In this document: in pieces, positions 24,501 through 33,169 of the stretch
Layout: every line of letters starts with the position of its first letter
Position numbering within the stretch: the first letter of the stretch is position 1
DNA from: Candidatus Poribacteria bacterium
Lineage (GTDB): Bacteria; Poribacteria; WGA-4E; PCPOR2b
NCBI GenBank assembly: GCA_028819845.1
Contig: JAPPKS010000030.1
Span: 1-64,000 of the forward strand
Reading direction: 5' to 3'
Length of the DNA stretch: 64,000 nt
The notes under the pieces: model-generated
Told to the model about the DNA's origin: nothing
The model's input: the letters and a program-made list of their open reading frames with translations, nothing else
Databases searched by the model: none
Made by a program: the position numbers and the translations under genes

Positions 24501-27437
24501 TCAAATGTCCTCGGCAACCGTAAGTTTTTCAAGGCAGGGCATCCGCTCTCCATTTGGTTAAAGGACACAGATTTAAACCAAAACGATCAGACGCGGGAGT
24601 TTGTTGAGGTCAACTTGAGCAGCGATCTGACCGCCGATCAGCGCACATTGACGCTGAAAGAGACCACCGAAAATTCCGGTGAATTCGCCGAACTATGCCC
24701 AACGCGATATGCGGTGCACGCCGATCCCTCCAACGATATTCTTGAAGTTGTCGGCAATGCGGTGGTTACCCTCAGTTATGTGGACGCCCTGCAGGCTTCC
24801 GGCGCGACGGACGTAGTCATCACAGATATGATGCACGTCAGCGCCGGAGTCGATGGCATCATAGAGATTGTTAAATCGAATTACTTGACGAATCTGAGTA
24901 GCTTCAACGCCGGAAGCAAACTTCATTTTCGTCTCCGCGATGGAGACCTGTTTGATGATTCGGTGCGGATTGTACTTACGGGGCATAATCTGAGCGACCG
25001 AGAAGACGTGCAGCTAACTCCCATTCCCGCCGGAGGCGATGCACGGTACGCCGCTGGAGGAACGCTGTTCGGTTCTATCGAAACCGCCTATGACACCGAG
25101 GCAACGGTAGGCGATGGCAAATTGCAGGTGCAGGGGACGGAATCAGTTCAAGCAATCTATATTGATGCGCTGCGTTCCACTGGCGAAACTGATATTGAGG
25201 TTTCAGACGATTGCACGGCAGCGATTGGGACTACGGGAACGCTTAAGGTCTATAACGAGAATAACTTTGGACCGGACGCGGCGGATAACGTAGAAATTTT
25301 TGGGTTTCGAGCTGGTGATACGCTGATTCTGGAGATGCAGGACGCCGATATCAATACTGCCACTGCTGCGGCGCAAATATCTGAATCCGATTTTGCCGAA
25401 AACAAGATTCGAGACACTGTTCGCGTGATTATGGATGAGGTGACGGGAAGGCCTGGCGTTTTTCGCGGCGAAGTGCAAACGGATTATGGAACAGTTTCGA
25501 TACCGGAGGATGACATCCTGCAGGTGCAGGGTGAAGGAATTGTGACATGTATTTATACCGATGCCCTGCAAGACACCGGTGCGGCTCAAGTCCCTGTCAG
25601 TGTTGCGCTTTCGGTCGAAACCGGGAATACTGGGGATTTGGAGATAATTGACGCAGAAAGCGGTAAAATTCTCGCCCGAACGCTCTTCGCCGGAAGCTTC
25701 AACGCCGGAGCAAAACTACGCATTCAGTTGCGAGATAAAGATTTGGACAACTCCCCGGCACAGGTCGACGCCGCTCTGGTAACCGCCTCCGGGAACACGG
25801 ATGAGGTTCAACTCATCTTATGGGAGACGAGCGCGAATAGTGCGGCATTTGATGCGTTTCTACAAACGCGGCAGGCAGCGGATTCTCCTGACACCAATAA
25901 CGCGGACGCAAATTCAGCCGCCGACAGGACCGATGACATCCTACACGTGAAAGATAAAGAGGTAATTAGGGTAGTGTATACGGATGAAATCACCGCTACC
26001 GGCGAAACTAACGTGTCAATCCAAGCGCAGGCGGTTGTATTGAGCAGCAGCGCGGGAATTCTGCGGATTGTAAATCGAAATGCCATAGAAAGAGCACCTT
26101 CACAATTCGGAGCAAGGCATTCTGTCGCCGCTCATGAACTCGGAAATTTTAACGCCGGCGAGACAATCTACTTCTGGTTAGAAGATCTGTTTCTCAGTGC
26201 GGTAACTGGCGAAGATTCGATTAAGGTTGCGGTCACCGGGAACAAGACTAACGATAAAGCTGAGGTGGTGCTAAAGGCGATTCCGGAAACTGAAGGTGTC
26301 TTCGCCGCATCCATTCCGACGCGGTACGGCACAACGCCGGTCGCCGATAGTACACTCGATGTGCAAGGCGACGAAGAGATTCGCGCAGTGTACACGTCTG
26401 GCATTCCATTTGCCAACGCTGTTGCTGTCGAAGACCGCGCTTACGTCAATAAGGGTGTCCGAGGGCGCCTAATGATTACTCGGCGGGACGGTACAATTAT
26501 ACGTTACTTTAACCCGGGGAGTCCGTTGCACTTCCAACTAGAGGACGCCGACCTGAATCGGGACGCCTTCGTCGTCGAAGCAACAACAATACAGGTCAAT
26601 GCCGGCGCGCAAACAATCATCCTCTCGTTAGTTGAAGAAAATGCTAATTCGCACATTTTTCGAGGATCGGTGTCAACACAGTACGGGAAAACTGAAATCG
26701 ACAATGGTCTCAAATTGGTCGGCGGGGAAACTTTGACAGCGACTTATACGGATGCATTAATCGACACGGGAGAAACAAACGTGGGAATATACGCGAGTTG
26801 CCGCGCGAACCTGATTTCCCGAGCGCCGTACACGAGCAGACCGATGCTCATTGACGGCCTGGATGACCAATGGCCGCTGGAAAAGACGCTTCGAACCCCG
26901 CAGGACGAAGGATTTCTCTGGTTGCTGTGGGGCAAGGACTCGCTTTATGTGCTGGCGCAAATCTACGATGATGCCGTGGACGCTCCGGACCCAACTAAAT
27001 ATTACGAGGATGCGGACGCATTAGAATTACATTTCGACCTTCACCCCGGCGGCGGGAGCAAACCGACCTACCTACAAACCGGAACCAATCCGAACCGATT
27101 TATCCTCTGGATCTGTCCGAAAGGCGCCGGTTTCAACGGCGATCAGCCTTACATTGGACAGTGGGCACCAGAACAGGTTTATAACTACCAAGCGCGGGAC
27201 CTTGATGTTGCGGTAAGGCAGGAATCCAACTACTATATCATTGAGGCGCGCATCCCATTTTTCCCAGTCTTTCGCGGTTTCGATCCCCTGAAAACCAAAA
27301 GAAACAGCCGTATCGGGTTTAACTTTGTGATTCACCGCTCAGACGATCAGGCGGTCTACTGGGCGTCCCAAATACCCGGGACAGAACCCACCTTTCCGAG
27401 CAATTTAGGCGTTCTAATCTTAGAATCCCCGCCGTAA
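21516..27437 (+). CDS. Giant exported repeat protein with CBM9/DOMON-like and F5/8-type domains
   Basis: 1973-residue protein, the largest gene here. A signal or anchor helix (YILLGGAAVLLGFLFYP) is followed by beta-rich regions including a discoidin-like domain ending ARYVRMRIEHGDWYGDYPEI near residue 300. A CBM9/DOMON-type domain starts near 505 (VVDGKVSEWPTLYPM, DDDNLYVAAIF). From about 720 to 1770 there are eight repeats of 110-150 residues, each with FNAGxxLxxxLxDADLN (near 723, 867, 1005, 1128, 1263, 1394, 1543, 1664), GSIETAYG and YTDALxATGETNV. A second CBM9/DOMON-like domain (IDGLDDQWPLEKTL near 1780, DSLYVLAQIYDDAVDAPDP) ends the protein. The D-x-D-x-N cores could bind calcium. It is probably a surface or matrix protein for glycan binding. 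No catalytic site was recognised. Confidence 0.75.
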   Translation: MNIKYILLGGAAVLLGFLFYPREDAASDKNQRFIEPVRRLENEPLHYTDILRADPIVETFDLGFVYKIDRANIPFEDADESGPKRFDLLVDTVRTKERFERAFSYIGSSREYTSPLHSLSIPAEARWVQVVINDWFSNKPELRSDDFRVGVRYQSHNPLLEIDSDYNSVELNNLIDFLPYEASKWVGAQRIEKTVEDGENIWKEISFKSPSSAVVVTGSLREVQKIYGVRVTTDGPGNNVRRYRVLTSVDGRRYTEHYTSESLPDETVTDFQLFSPPVLARYVRMRIEHGDWYGDYPEIREFEVFADDYRPVRPVNRPLSDYNAVQMHHENLGFDENTFAPHLEQGFAFDRDTEDENRYFLPEGKEVDKVNLGNTLGQRSFAYHYDAVKIRYAELHPSLFYWVRVTYLQKNDGQRVQNLTVDGFILHDAIEIPRGTAESFTYAIPVNAYADGKIALSFNRLAGPNAVVSEVVLLEARETMDVSSAQLSNQSDETIGKSIRVSEKVVVDGKVSEWPTLYPMLPQNYKTSADSPISLYSQWDDDNLYVAAIFNQRIRNPLYSPIHDNAARDDSEALHLFTDTALNRSPGMYKDSDHHFVFTLLNTHESQPQVQSSQIHHHLDAIRHNIYDRKEIEANVSKSENGYTLEARIPKSLVLNGFEPDVDQSLGFNYVMANLKLTNHPAGWFSYGTSNLNAPPNRWNTVELVDRISGRIEFLGQKPPRPITNFNAGDRLVICIWDADRNTDRHQPESVLAELRNERTKQTLSVTLNEANPTLLLDENSDNDMARNRATFAAIVPTAYHEGEVKIEDAESSVFFVRGEDKVTVKYVDPYYSSTQRGYSVTNTATVNTGSTGTISIIKKSGELLEEISIGDTIYLRVQDADLVKQNNPCASEPRTVEVTLTVPKTEEIETAKLTHQPDSNSFIGTIETAYSETPRPNNGVVQAIGEQIVRASYVDGIQATGKTNVPVHAETSVKTGVTTRLELGSGRVNTGEEESNVLGNRKFFKAGHPLSIWLKDTDLNQNDQTREFVEVNLSSDLTADQRTLTLKETTENSGEFAELCPTRYAVHADPSNDILEVVGNAVVTLSYVDALQASGATDVVITDMMHVSAGVDGIIEIVKSNYLTNLSSFNAGSKLHFRLRDGDLFDDSVRIVLTGHNLSDREDVQLTPIPAGGDARYAAGGTLFGSIETAYDTEATVGDGKLQVQGTESVQAIYIDALRSTGETDIEVSDDCTAAIGTTGTLKVYNENNFGPDAADNVEIFGFRAGDTLILEMQDADINTATAAAQISESDFAENKIRDTVRVIMDEVTGRPGVFRGEVQTDYGTVSIPEDDILQVQGEGIVTCIYTDALQDTGAAQVPVSVALSVETGNTGDLEIIDAESGKILARTLFAGSFNAGAKLRIQLRDKDLDNSPAQVDAALVTASGNTDEVQLILWETSANSAAFDAFLQTRQAADSPDTNNADANSAADRTDDILHVKDKEVIRVVYTDEITATGETNVSIQAQAVVLSSSAGILRIVNRNAIERAPSQFGARHSVAAHELGNFNAGETIYFWLEDLFLSAVTGEDSIKVAVTGNKTNDKAEVVLKAIPETEGVFAASIPTRYGTTPVADSTLDVQGDEEIRAVYTSGIPFANAVAVEDRAYVNKGVRGRLMITRRDGTIIRYFNPGSPLHFQLEDADLNRDAFVVEATTIQVNAGAQTIILSLVEENANSHIFRGSVSTQYGKTEIDNGLKLVGGETLTATYTDALIDTGETNVGIYASCRANLISRAPYTSRPMLIDGLDDQWPLEKTLRTPQDEGFLWLLWGKDSLYVLAQIYDDAVDAPDPTKYYEDADALELHFDLHPGGGSKPTYLQTGTNPNRFILWICPKGAGFNGDQPYIGQWAPEQVYNYQARDLDVAVRQESNYYIIEARIPFFPVFRGFDPLKTKRNSRIGFNFVIHRSDDQAVYWASQIPGTEPTFPSNLGVLILESPP

Positions 27438-27487
27438 AATATTGTTCCTGCACATTACACTCCAATTCCGAACAATAAAATTACTTC

Positions 27488-27516
27488 TTGCTGAATGACA
27501 ACGATTGGTGTATAAT
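27488..27516 (+). promoter_or_regulatory. Sigma-70-type promoter candidate
   Basis: TTGCTG (27488-27493) and TATAAT (27511-27516) with 17-base spacing. The next gene on this strand starts at 27785. The leader holds a CCAATC/GATTGG hairpin (27655-27671) followed by a T-rich run. Nothing else is seen in 27438-27784. Confidence 0.45.
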
Positions 27517-27784
27517 TTAACTTATTACGTGTTAAGCCTAAGGGCGCTAAACAGAACACATTCAATGAATGTGAAGAACGCCGCATCCTTCTTTGGGCGG
27601 TTAATCCGCTTGTAAATTCTAAAGATTGAATGATACCCAATTCCTGACATTCTCCCAATCGGCGGGATTGGTGTGTTTAATTTCACAATCTATCTTGCCG
27701 AATGATAAGAAATCATACGTCAGACTTCGAGACATTGCTAAATAGTCGGTTTCTCTTCGCGTCCCACAGAAGAGAGTAAATCGA

Positions 27785-29551
27785 ATGAGAATCATGTCAC
27801 TTTTCAAAGTCATTCTCTTGTTCACTTTATTGCTGTTTCTGCGGAGCGGTATGGCGCAGGACTATACCCGATGGAATTTGCCAATAGGTGCAAAGCAACG
27901 CATCGGTAAAGGTACGGTTAAAAATCTCGCGTACTCACCTGACGGCAGGCAGCTGGCGGCCGCCAGTAGCATTGGGATTTGGATTTATGATGCACGGACC
28001 GTTACGGAACTAGCCCTGCTCACTGGGCACACAAAAAGAGTTCAGTCTGTTGCTTATTCATTGGACGGTAGGATGCTGGCAAGTGGGAGCGAGGACAATA
28101 CAGTACGGCTGTGGGACGTTTCCACTGGGAAACACAAGATGACCTTCAAAGGACATGCTGGTACAGTAAATTCTGTTACGTTTTCGCCAGACGGCAGCAG
28201 CCTAGCGAGTGGAAGTTCTGACAAAACCATTCGATTGTGGGACCTTGCCAATGGGCGATGCAAGGCGATGTTTGAAGAGCATACTAAACCTGTAAATGCT
28301 GTTGCTTTTTCGCCGAACGGAGAGACACTGGCAAGTACAAGTTCGGATAATACCATTCTGCTGTGGGACGCCGCCACGCTGCGACTAAAATATGGTGCAT
28401 TGGAACATAAATCTCCAGTCAATTCCGTTGCGTATTCCCCGGATGGGCGGACACTGGTAAGCGCATGTTGGGACAAATCTATCTGGTTGTGGGACGTTGC
28501 AAATAGGCGACGGAGGGCGACCCTTGAAGGGCATGGTGAAAGTGTGGATTCTGTTGCATTTTCACCGGATGGTAAGAGATTTGCGAGTGCAAGTCGGGAC
28601 AATACAATCTAGTTGTGGGATACGGAGACAGGCCATCCGGAGCGCGTTTTTGTGGGACATTCGAGCGATATCTACTCCGTAATCTATTCTCCTGATGGTT
28701 TGACACTGGCGAGCTCGAGCGCGGACCAAACGATTCGGTTGTGGAATACCGAGACGGAGGACCACAAGCAGTCCATTTTAGGGCATACGAAATCGGTCTT
28801 GGCCGTTAAGTATTCTTCAGACGGTAATACGTTAGTTAGTGAAAGCTGGGACGGCAAGAGCCGGCGGTGGGATGCTGCTACAGGACGACACAAGGAAACT
28901 AAAAAGACCCATATGAGAGACTTGAAGTTTGACAAATCTTCAGCATATTCTCCAGATGGTAAAACGCGCGCGTCTGGATGGCCGGACGGAGAGATTTTCT
29001 TGAGCGATGCTGACGGCTTATTAATGCCCAAGGTCACCCTTACGGGACATTCAGGTCTGGTGCACGTTGTGATGTTTTCCCCGGATAACAAGACTCTAGC
29101 GAGTAGCAGTTTGGATGGAAAGATTTTCTTGTGGGATTTTCCCGTAGGGGTACACAAGGTCACCCTTGAGGGACACACAGACATGGTAGAAGTTTTGGAA
29201 TTTTCCTATGATGGCAGGACGCTGGCAAGTGGAAGCTACGACAAAACTATTCGGTTGTGGGACGCCGTCACCGGCCGAGTCAAACAGATTCTAGTGGGCA
29301 ACTCGGAGCTCGTCACCGCCGTCGCATTTTCCCCGGATGGTTACGCATTAGTGAGTGGAAGTTTTAACGGAACAATTCGGCTGTGGGATGCAGTCACAGG
29401 GAAACACAGGGCAACCCTTGAAGGACATATTGATATGGTTCACTCCGTTGCATATTCGCCGGATGGAAAGACACTGGCTAGCGGAGGTTCGGACGGGACA
29501 ATATTGCTTTGGGAGGTAGAATCAAAATCGATATACCCTTCAGAACGCTGA
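27785..29551 (+). pseudogene. WD40-repeat protein interrupted by an in-frame amber codon
   Basis: The reading frame runs from an ATG at 27785, with a signal peptide (FKVILLFTLLLFLRSGMAQ), to a TGA at 29549, interrupted once by TAG at 28610-28612. Thirteen WD units can be counted by their L-W-D endings; most carry GHxxxVxxVxxSPDGxxLASxSxDxTIRLWD. The TAG sits inside the sixth unit at the position before LWD (DNTI-stop-LWDTET), where sister units have CGG, CTG or TGG. One G-to-A change from TGG (as in the fifth unit) explains it. The second part (28613-29551) keeps full WD character, so the break is recent, a sequencing error, or read through. Intact, it would be a 13-14-unit double propeller, an extracytoplasmic scaffold. 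The VWA gene follows 30 bases later. Confidence 0.8.
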
Positions 29552-29581
29552 CTAGAGCAGGTCAAAAAAAAGAAAACCCAA

Positions 29582-30958
29582 ATGACATTGAGACGATATT
29601 TAAGGAAATCGGGATTCGCTTTAATGATACTGGCAATCTGGATTGGCGTTGATGGGTTGGCAGCGATTGCCGGAGCGCAAGTGCAGCCGCCGCGCCGAAA
29701 GCGGCGAGTTATGATAAGCCCAAAAAAAGAGCCGAAAGACGAGGAAAGGGTAACAAAGGTAAACGTCGGTAAAAGCCTCCGCGGCATCGCACGGCGCGCT
29801 AGCCGCCAAAATAAGAATAAGAAAGCTGATTTTGTCTTTGTCATCGAACGCGGCGAAAGGATGGCCGCGGCGATTGTGGACATGAAAACACAGCTTGACA
29901 ATGTGTTGAATGTGTTCGACGAGTCGGGGGTGGACTACCGGATAGCGCCCGTCTGGTTTCAAAATCAGGTCAATCCGAAATTCGAGGGCAGCCAGTTCAG
30001 AAACGACCTCCGTGCGATTCAAACAGGCTTTCATGCTCAATTTCAGGACAACCAATCCAACGGATATGGACTTGAGGCGATTATGTGGGGAGTAAGGGAG
30101 TTGGACTTCAGGTCGGATGCCGGCAAGCACATGATTGTCGTCACAAATTCCCCGTTGCAAACCGAATGGGATGTGCCTAATGCAAAACAGCGGCTTGTGA
30201 ATCAAATTATTGAACGGTGTGTGCAGGATGATGTTCACATCAATGTTATTGGAGTAAATGAAGCCGCGCAGCTACAGTTGGCGGAGAAAACCGGCGGGAA
30301 ATGGTACGCAGTTGACGAATACCAGCAGGTACGGACGACACCCTCATATTTGGATAAGCGGATTCAAAGAATTGGCGGAATTTTCGAACTCATAGGCGAA
30401 CACTTCGTCGAAACAGTGAAGTCACCTTCCGATATTGCCTTCGTCTTCGATTCCAGCTTCAGCATGGAACCAAATACTGATGAGATTTGTACAGGTGTTG
30501 ATAGATTGGTGGCTATCCTTGATGAGAGCGGCCTCGACTATCGATTTGGGCTTATCCGGTTCTGGGCGCGAGTAGGCGGGGGAGAAAGTTCAATCGTGGT
30601 GACAAAACCGCCGTTGGATGCCGAGCAGGTCAAGAAGATATTTCGGCTTCCCAAAGAAGGTGATGAACATCTCCTCGACGCAATAGTGGAAGGCGTCCCT
30701 AAACTCGAAACACCTGAGAATCGCCAACTTGTCCTGATAATCGTAACTAATGAACCAACCAGCCGCCGACGCAAGGGCGGATATACTCCCGGTAGGGCGA
30801 TTGCGGTATGCCGTCAATTGAACGCCATGGTATACGTCATTGGCGGGGTTACGTCAATGAGTAGCGAGACCGATTACTTTCAGCGCCGCGTCGCCGAAGC
30901 GACAATGGCGGAACACTTTATCATGCCCGGCGCCAGGATTGCTGATGAACGATGGTAG
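29582..30958 (+). CDS. Exported protein with two VWA-like domains
   Basis: 458-residue protein with a signal peptide (SGFALMILAIWIGVDGLAAI, cleavage near AGAQ), then a basic Pro/Arg/Lys-rich linker. The first VWA-like domain begins near residue 82 (KADFVFVIERGERM); its metal site is degenerate, with ERGER in place of DxSxS. The second begins near 282 (SDIAFVFDSSFSMEPN) and has an intact DSSFS. Both share the phrase LDESGxDYRxxxxxFW, so they arose by duplication. It starts 30 bases after the WD40 gene and was probably co-transcribed with it. VWA domains bind proteins through a metal ion, so a pair of surface interaction partners is a reasonable guess. Confidence 0.75.
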   Translation: MTLRRYLRKSGFALMILAIWIGVDGLAAIAGAQVQPPRRKRRVMISPKKEPKDEERVTKVNVGKSLRGIARRASRQNKNKKADFVFVIERGERMAAAIVDMKTQLDNVLNVFDESGVDYRIAPVWFQNQVNPKFEGSQFRNDLRAIQTGFHAQFQDNQSNGYGLEAIMWGVRELDFRSDAGKHMIVVTNSPLQTEWDVPNAKQRLVNQIIERCVQDDVHINVIGVNEAAQLQLAEKTGGKWYAVDEYQQVRTTPSYLDKRIQRIGGIFELIGEHFVETVKSPSDIAFVFDSSFSMEPNTDEICTGVDRLVAILDESGLDYRFGLIRFWARVGGGESSIVVTKPPLDAEQVKKIFRLPKEGDEHLLDAIVEGVPKLETPENRQLVLIIVTNEPTSRRRKGGYTPGRAIAVCRQLNAMVYVIGGVTSMSSETDYFQRRVAEATMAEHFIMPGARIADERW

Positions 30959-31002
30959 TCGGATTCGCCACAATTTAACAGGGTTTAACTCCACCAACGG
31001 AC

Positions 31003-31725
31003 TTACAACCGTTCGAGGATAGTCTCAAGTTGCCGATAATCATCAAATTTAGCATCGCACAACGCATCGTCGTCCGCTCTTCCCGTTACGCCTGAAAATT
31101 GAATCGCTTTCATTCCAGCGTTTTTCGCGCCGACGATATCCGTCCAAACCAAGTCACCGATATGAACCGCCTCACTGGGCTGTACGTTGAGCTGTTTCAG
31201 CGTCGAATGGAACTGTATGACTTCCGGTTTTGTGTGCGCCGTCTCGTCAGAATAGGTCTGTGCTGCGAACTTGCCTAAGATACCATCCGCTGTCATTAAC
31301 TGGCGCAAGACGCGGCTTGGCGTCAATCCCGTGTCTGAGATTATTCCTAACTCATACTTCGTGCTGAGTTGAGCAAGCGTTTCTTTGGTGTACGGTATGA
31401 GCACCGGTGGTACATTCAAGCAAGCCTCGCCTGTGAGGTGAACGAGATGTTCCACGACTGGCGGAGTTGGCTGAATCCCAAGCGAACTCAAAAGGCGCAA
31501 AATACACGCGTCAACTGTGACCCCCCGATGTTGATACCACATGGTTTCAGCGAGCCTGTAGGCAGTTTGAATGCCAGAATTAACCGCCGCTGGTGTCACG
31601 TCGTGCCCCTGTTCCACAAGAAATTTGTGGCAGTAACGGGTTCGCATCGCCTGGCGCTCGCGCTTCAGTTCTTGCGAATCGGCGTAAAGGGTTTGCCAAA
31701 AGTCGAATGTGACGGCTTTAATCAT
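31003..31725 (-). CDS. HAD-family hydrolase
   Basis: 240-residue haloacid-dehalogenase-type phosphatase. The nucleophile motif is VTFDFWQTL (Asp8); the second Asp of the usual DxDxT is Trp, as in a known subgroup written DFWxT. Motif II lies in ELGIISDTGLTPSRV near residue 128, motif III at about K167 (HTKPEVIQFHSTL), and motif IV is IGDLVWTDIVGAKNAGMKAI near 190. A helical cap lies at about 20-100. The substrate is unknown; the group includes phosphoglycolate-type and nucleotide phosphatases. It is divergent from the coaD gene with a 215-base gap. Confidence 0.8.
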   Translation of the reverse strand: MIKAVTFDFWQTLYADSQELKRERQAMRTRYCHKFLVEQGHDVTPAAVNSGIQTAYRLAETMWYQHRGVTVDACILRLLSSLGIQPTPPVVEHLVHLTGEACLNVPPVLIPYTKETLAQLSTKYELGIISDTGLTPSRVLRQLMTADGILGKFAAQTYSDETAHTKPEVIQFHSTLKQLNVQPSEAVHIGDLVWTDIVGAKNAGMKAIQFSGVTGRADDDALCDAKFDDYRQLETILERL

Positions 31726-31940
31726 GTTTGAGGGGCAATTGGCGTAGCTCGCGAAAATCCTAGGTTAGCATTGCTATGATAAACTAGCATGGGAATTTGG
31801 TCAATCGATTTTTCGGCAATGTGTCCGGTACGAGCGCGGTAACACATTCGAGTTGACGGGCGCAACAGCCGTGTGTTAATATTTCGGCTACCTGAATCAC
31901 ACTCTCAATCCCCGTAATGTTGCGAAATAAGGATTCCGGC

Positions 31941-32450
31941 GTGTCCAAAAAAATCGCGATTTTTCCCGCAAGTTTCGATCCCGTTACCAACGGTCACGTC
32001 GATTTAATCGATCGCGTTTGCAATCTCTCCCTTTTCGATTCGCTGATTGTGGCAATCGGCATCAATCCTGCCAAGACCGCTCGATTCACGCTTCAAGAAC
32101 AGATTGAAATGTTGGAAGCTGTCATCCGTCCTTACCCCAATGTCGGCATAGATAAGTTTTCCGGTCTCACAGCACAATATGCGCAAGAGCGGGGCGCCTG
32201 CACAATTATTCGGGGTCTCAGAGAATTCTCCGACTTTGAGAAGGAATTCCAAATGGCGCGCATGAATCGCCAGATAGCCCCAGGGGTTGACACCTTGTTC
32301 ATGATGGCAAACACAAAATATGCGCATTTGAGTTCCACCCTCGTCATGGAAATTTTACAGATTGGCGGACAAAAAGTGAGTGACGACAAGCTATTGGAAA
32401 TGGTGCCTCCGGTTGTGTTGGAGATTTTGAAGCGGAAATTTAAACAATAA
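31941..32450 (+). CDS. coaD: Phosphopantetheine adenylyltransferase
   Basis: Catalyses the fourth step of coenzyme A synthesis: 4'-phosphopantetheine plus ATP to dephospho-CoA. The 169-residue product has the nucleotidyltransferase motif FPASFDPVTNGHVDLI (T-x-G-H near residue 17), IIRGLREFSDFEKEFQMARMN with the conserved RGLR and E residues, and YAHLSSTLVMEI in place of the usual ISSSxVKE. A GTG at 31941 is chosen because AAGGA lies 7 bases upstream and the protein then has the usual length; an ATG at 31917 would add eight residues. It is a housekeeping gene and appears complete. Confidence 0.9.
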   Translation: MSKKIAIFPASFDPVTNGHVDLIDRVCNLSLFDSLIVAIGINPAKTARFTLQEQIEMLEAVIRPYPNVGIDKFSGLTAQYAQERGACTIIRGLREFSDFEKEFQMARMNRQIAPGVDTLFMMANTKYAHLSSTLVMEILQIGGQKVSDDKLLEMVPPVVLEILKRKFKQ

Positions 32451-32527
32451 TCTATTCCGGGCTCTTCGAGTACGGGCAGCGCAATTGCGGCAAAACAGCT
32501 CGTCACCTTGATGGCAACACGTGCAGG

Positions 32528-33031
32528 ATGCGCAGACCGAAGATACTCACCATTGATGAGGAACTACGACTTCTTGACTGGACGCATCGAAACCGCAACT
32601 TTCGAGATTTCTGCGTTGTGCTAACCATTCTGCGGACCGGGTTGAGTGTTGCTGAACTTCGTGAATTACGCGTCGCCGATTTAAAACCCAGCGTTGAAAC
32701 GTTTACCCACCTCCACATTGGCGCGAAAGTTGGGCACGAAAATAAACGGACGTCCATCCCCGTAACAAAAGAATTTCAAGGACAGTTAAAAGCATTCCTG
32801 AGGTGGAAGCACCACCGCGGCGAAGCCGTCACGCCGAATTCGTATTTGTTTGTCAGCGCTAGGTTCACTCAAGTGTCAGTCCGCCATCTCCAACGCATCG
32901 TTCGAGAATCTACTCTAGGTGCGTTCGGAACGCCGTACCGCCCTAGTGATTTGCGAATGACTTTTGAAGCCTGTACCGTGCCGCAAATCCCCGCCGATAC
33001 ACAGCTTCGCACGCCACTTGAAATGGATTAA
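32528..33031 (+). pseudogene. Truncated tyrosine recombinase (phage-integrase catalytic domain)
   Basis: 167-residue piece resembling the catalytic domain of XerC/D-type integrases. The first catalytic Arg is present in ILRTGLSVAELRELRVADLK (near residue 38). A lysine beta-hairpin follows (THLHIGAKVGHENKRTSIPV). The second box should read HxLRHTF but reads YRPSDLRMTFEACT, so the first His is Ser and the second Met; the protein ends before any H/W and Tyr box. There is no N-terminal core-binding domain. It is probably a decayed remnant, left after an integration event next to coaD. No att repeats or other phage genes are seen. Confidence 0.65.
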
Positions 33032-33103
33032 ACGTCATTTCAGTATTGAATGGCGTATCGCCGCAAATCCATCGACTCCGCCGAATAATCGCCAACTTTT
33101 TCC

Positions 33104-33132
33104 TTGCCTTCTTTTATGGATTCGTGTATGCT
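33104..33132 (+). promoter_or_regulatory. Promoter candidate for the Bax-inhibitor-like gene
   Basis: TTGCCT (33104-33109) and TATGCT (33127-33132) are spaced 17 bases, 38 bases before the ATG at 33170. Both boxes deviate from consensus. Confidence 0.35.
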
Positions 33133-33169
33133 TCAATAAAGCATCTGGACAGGAAAGGAACTACGAAAT

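Noticed and set aside
28610-28612. Pyrrolysine at the WD40 amber codon
   Set aside because: The position is an ordinary WD-unit residue, and sister units suggest a TGG-to-TAG change; no pyl gene is seen in the window.
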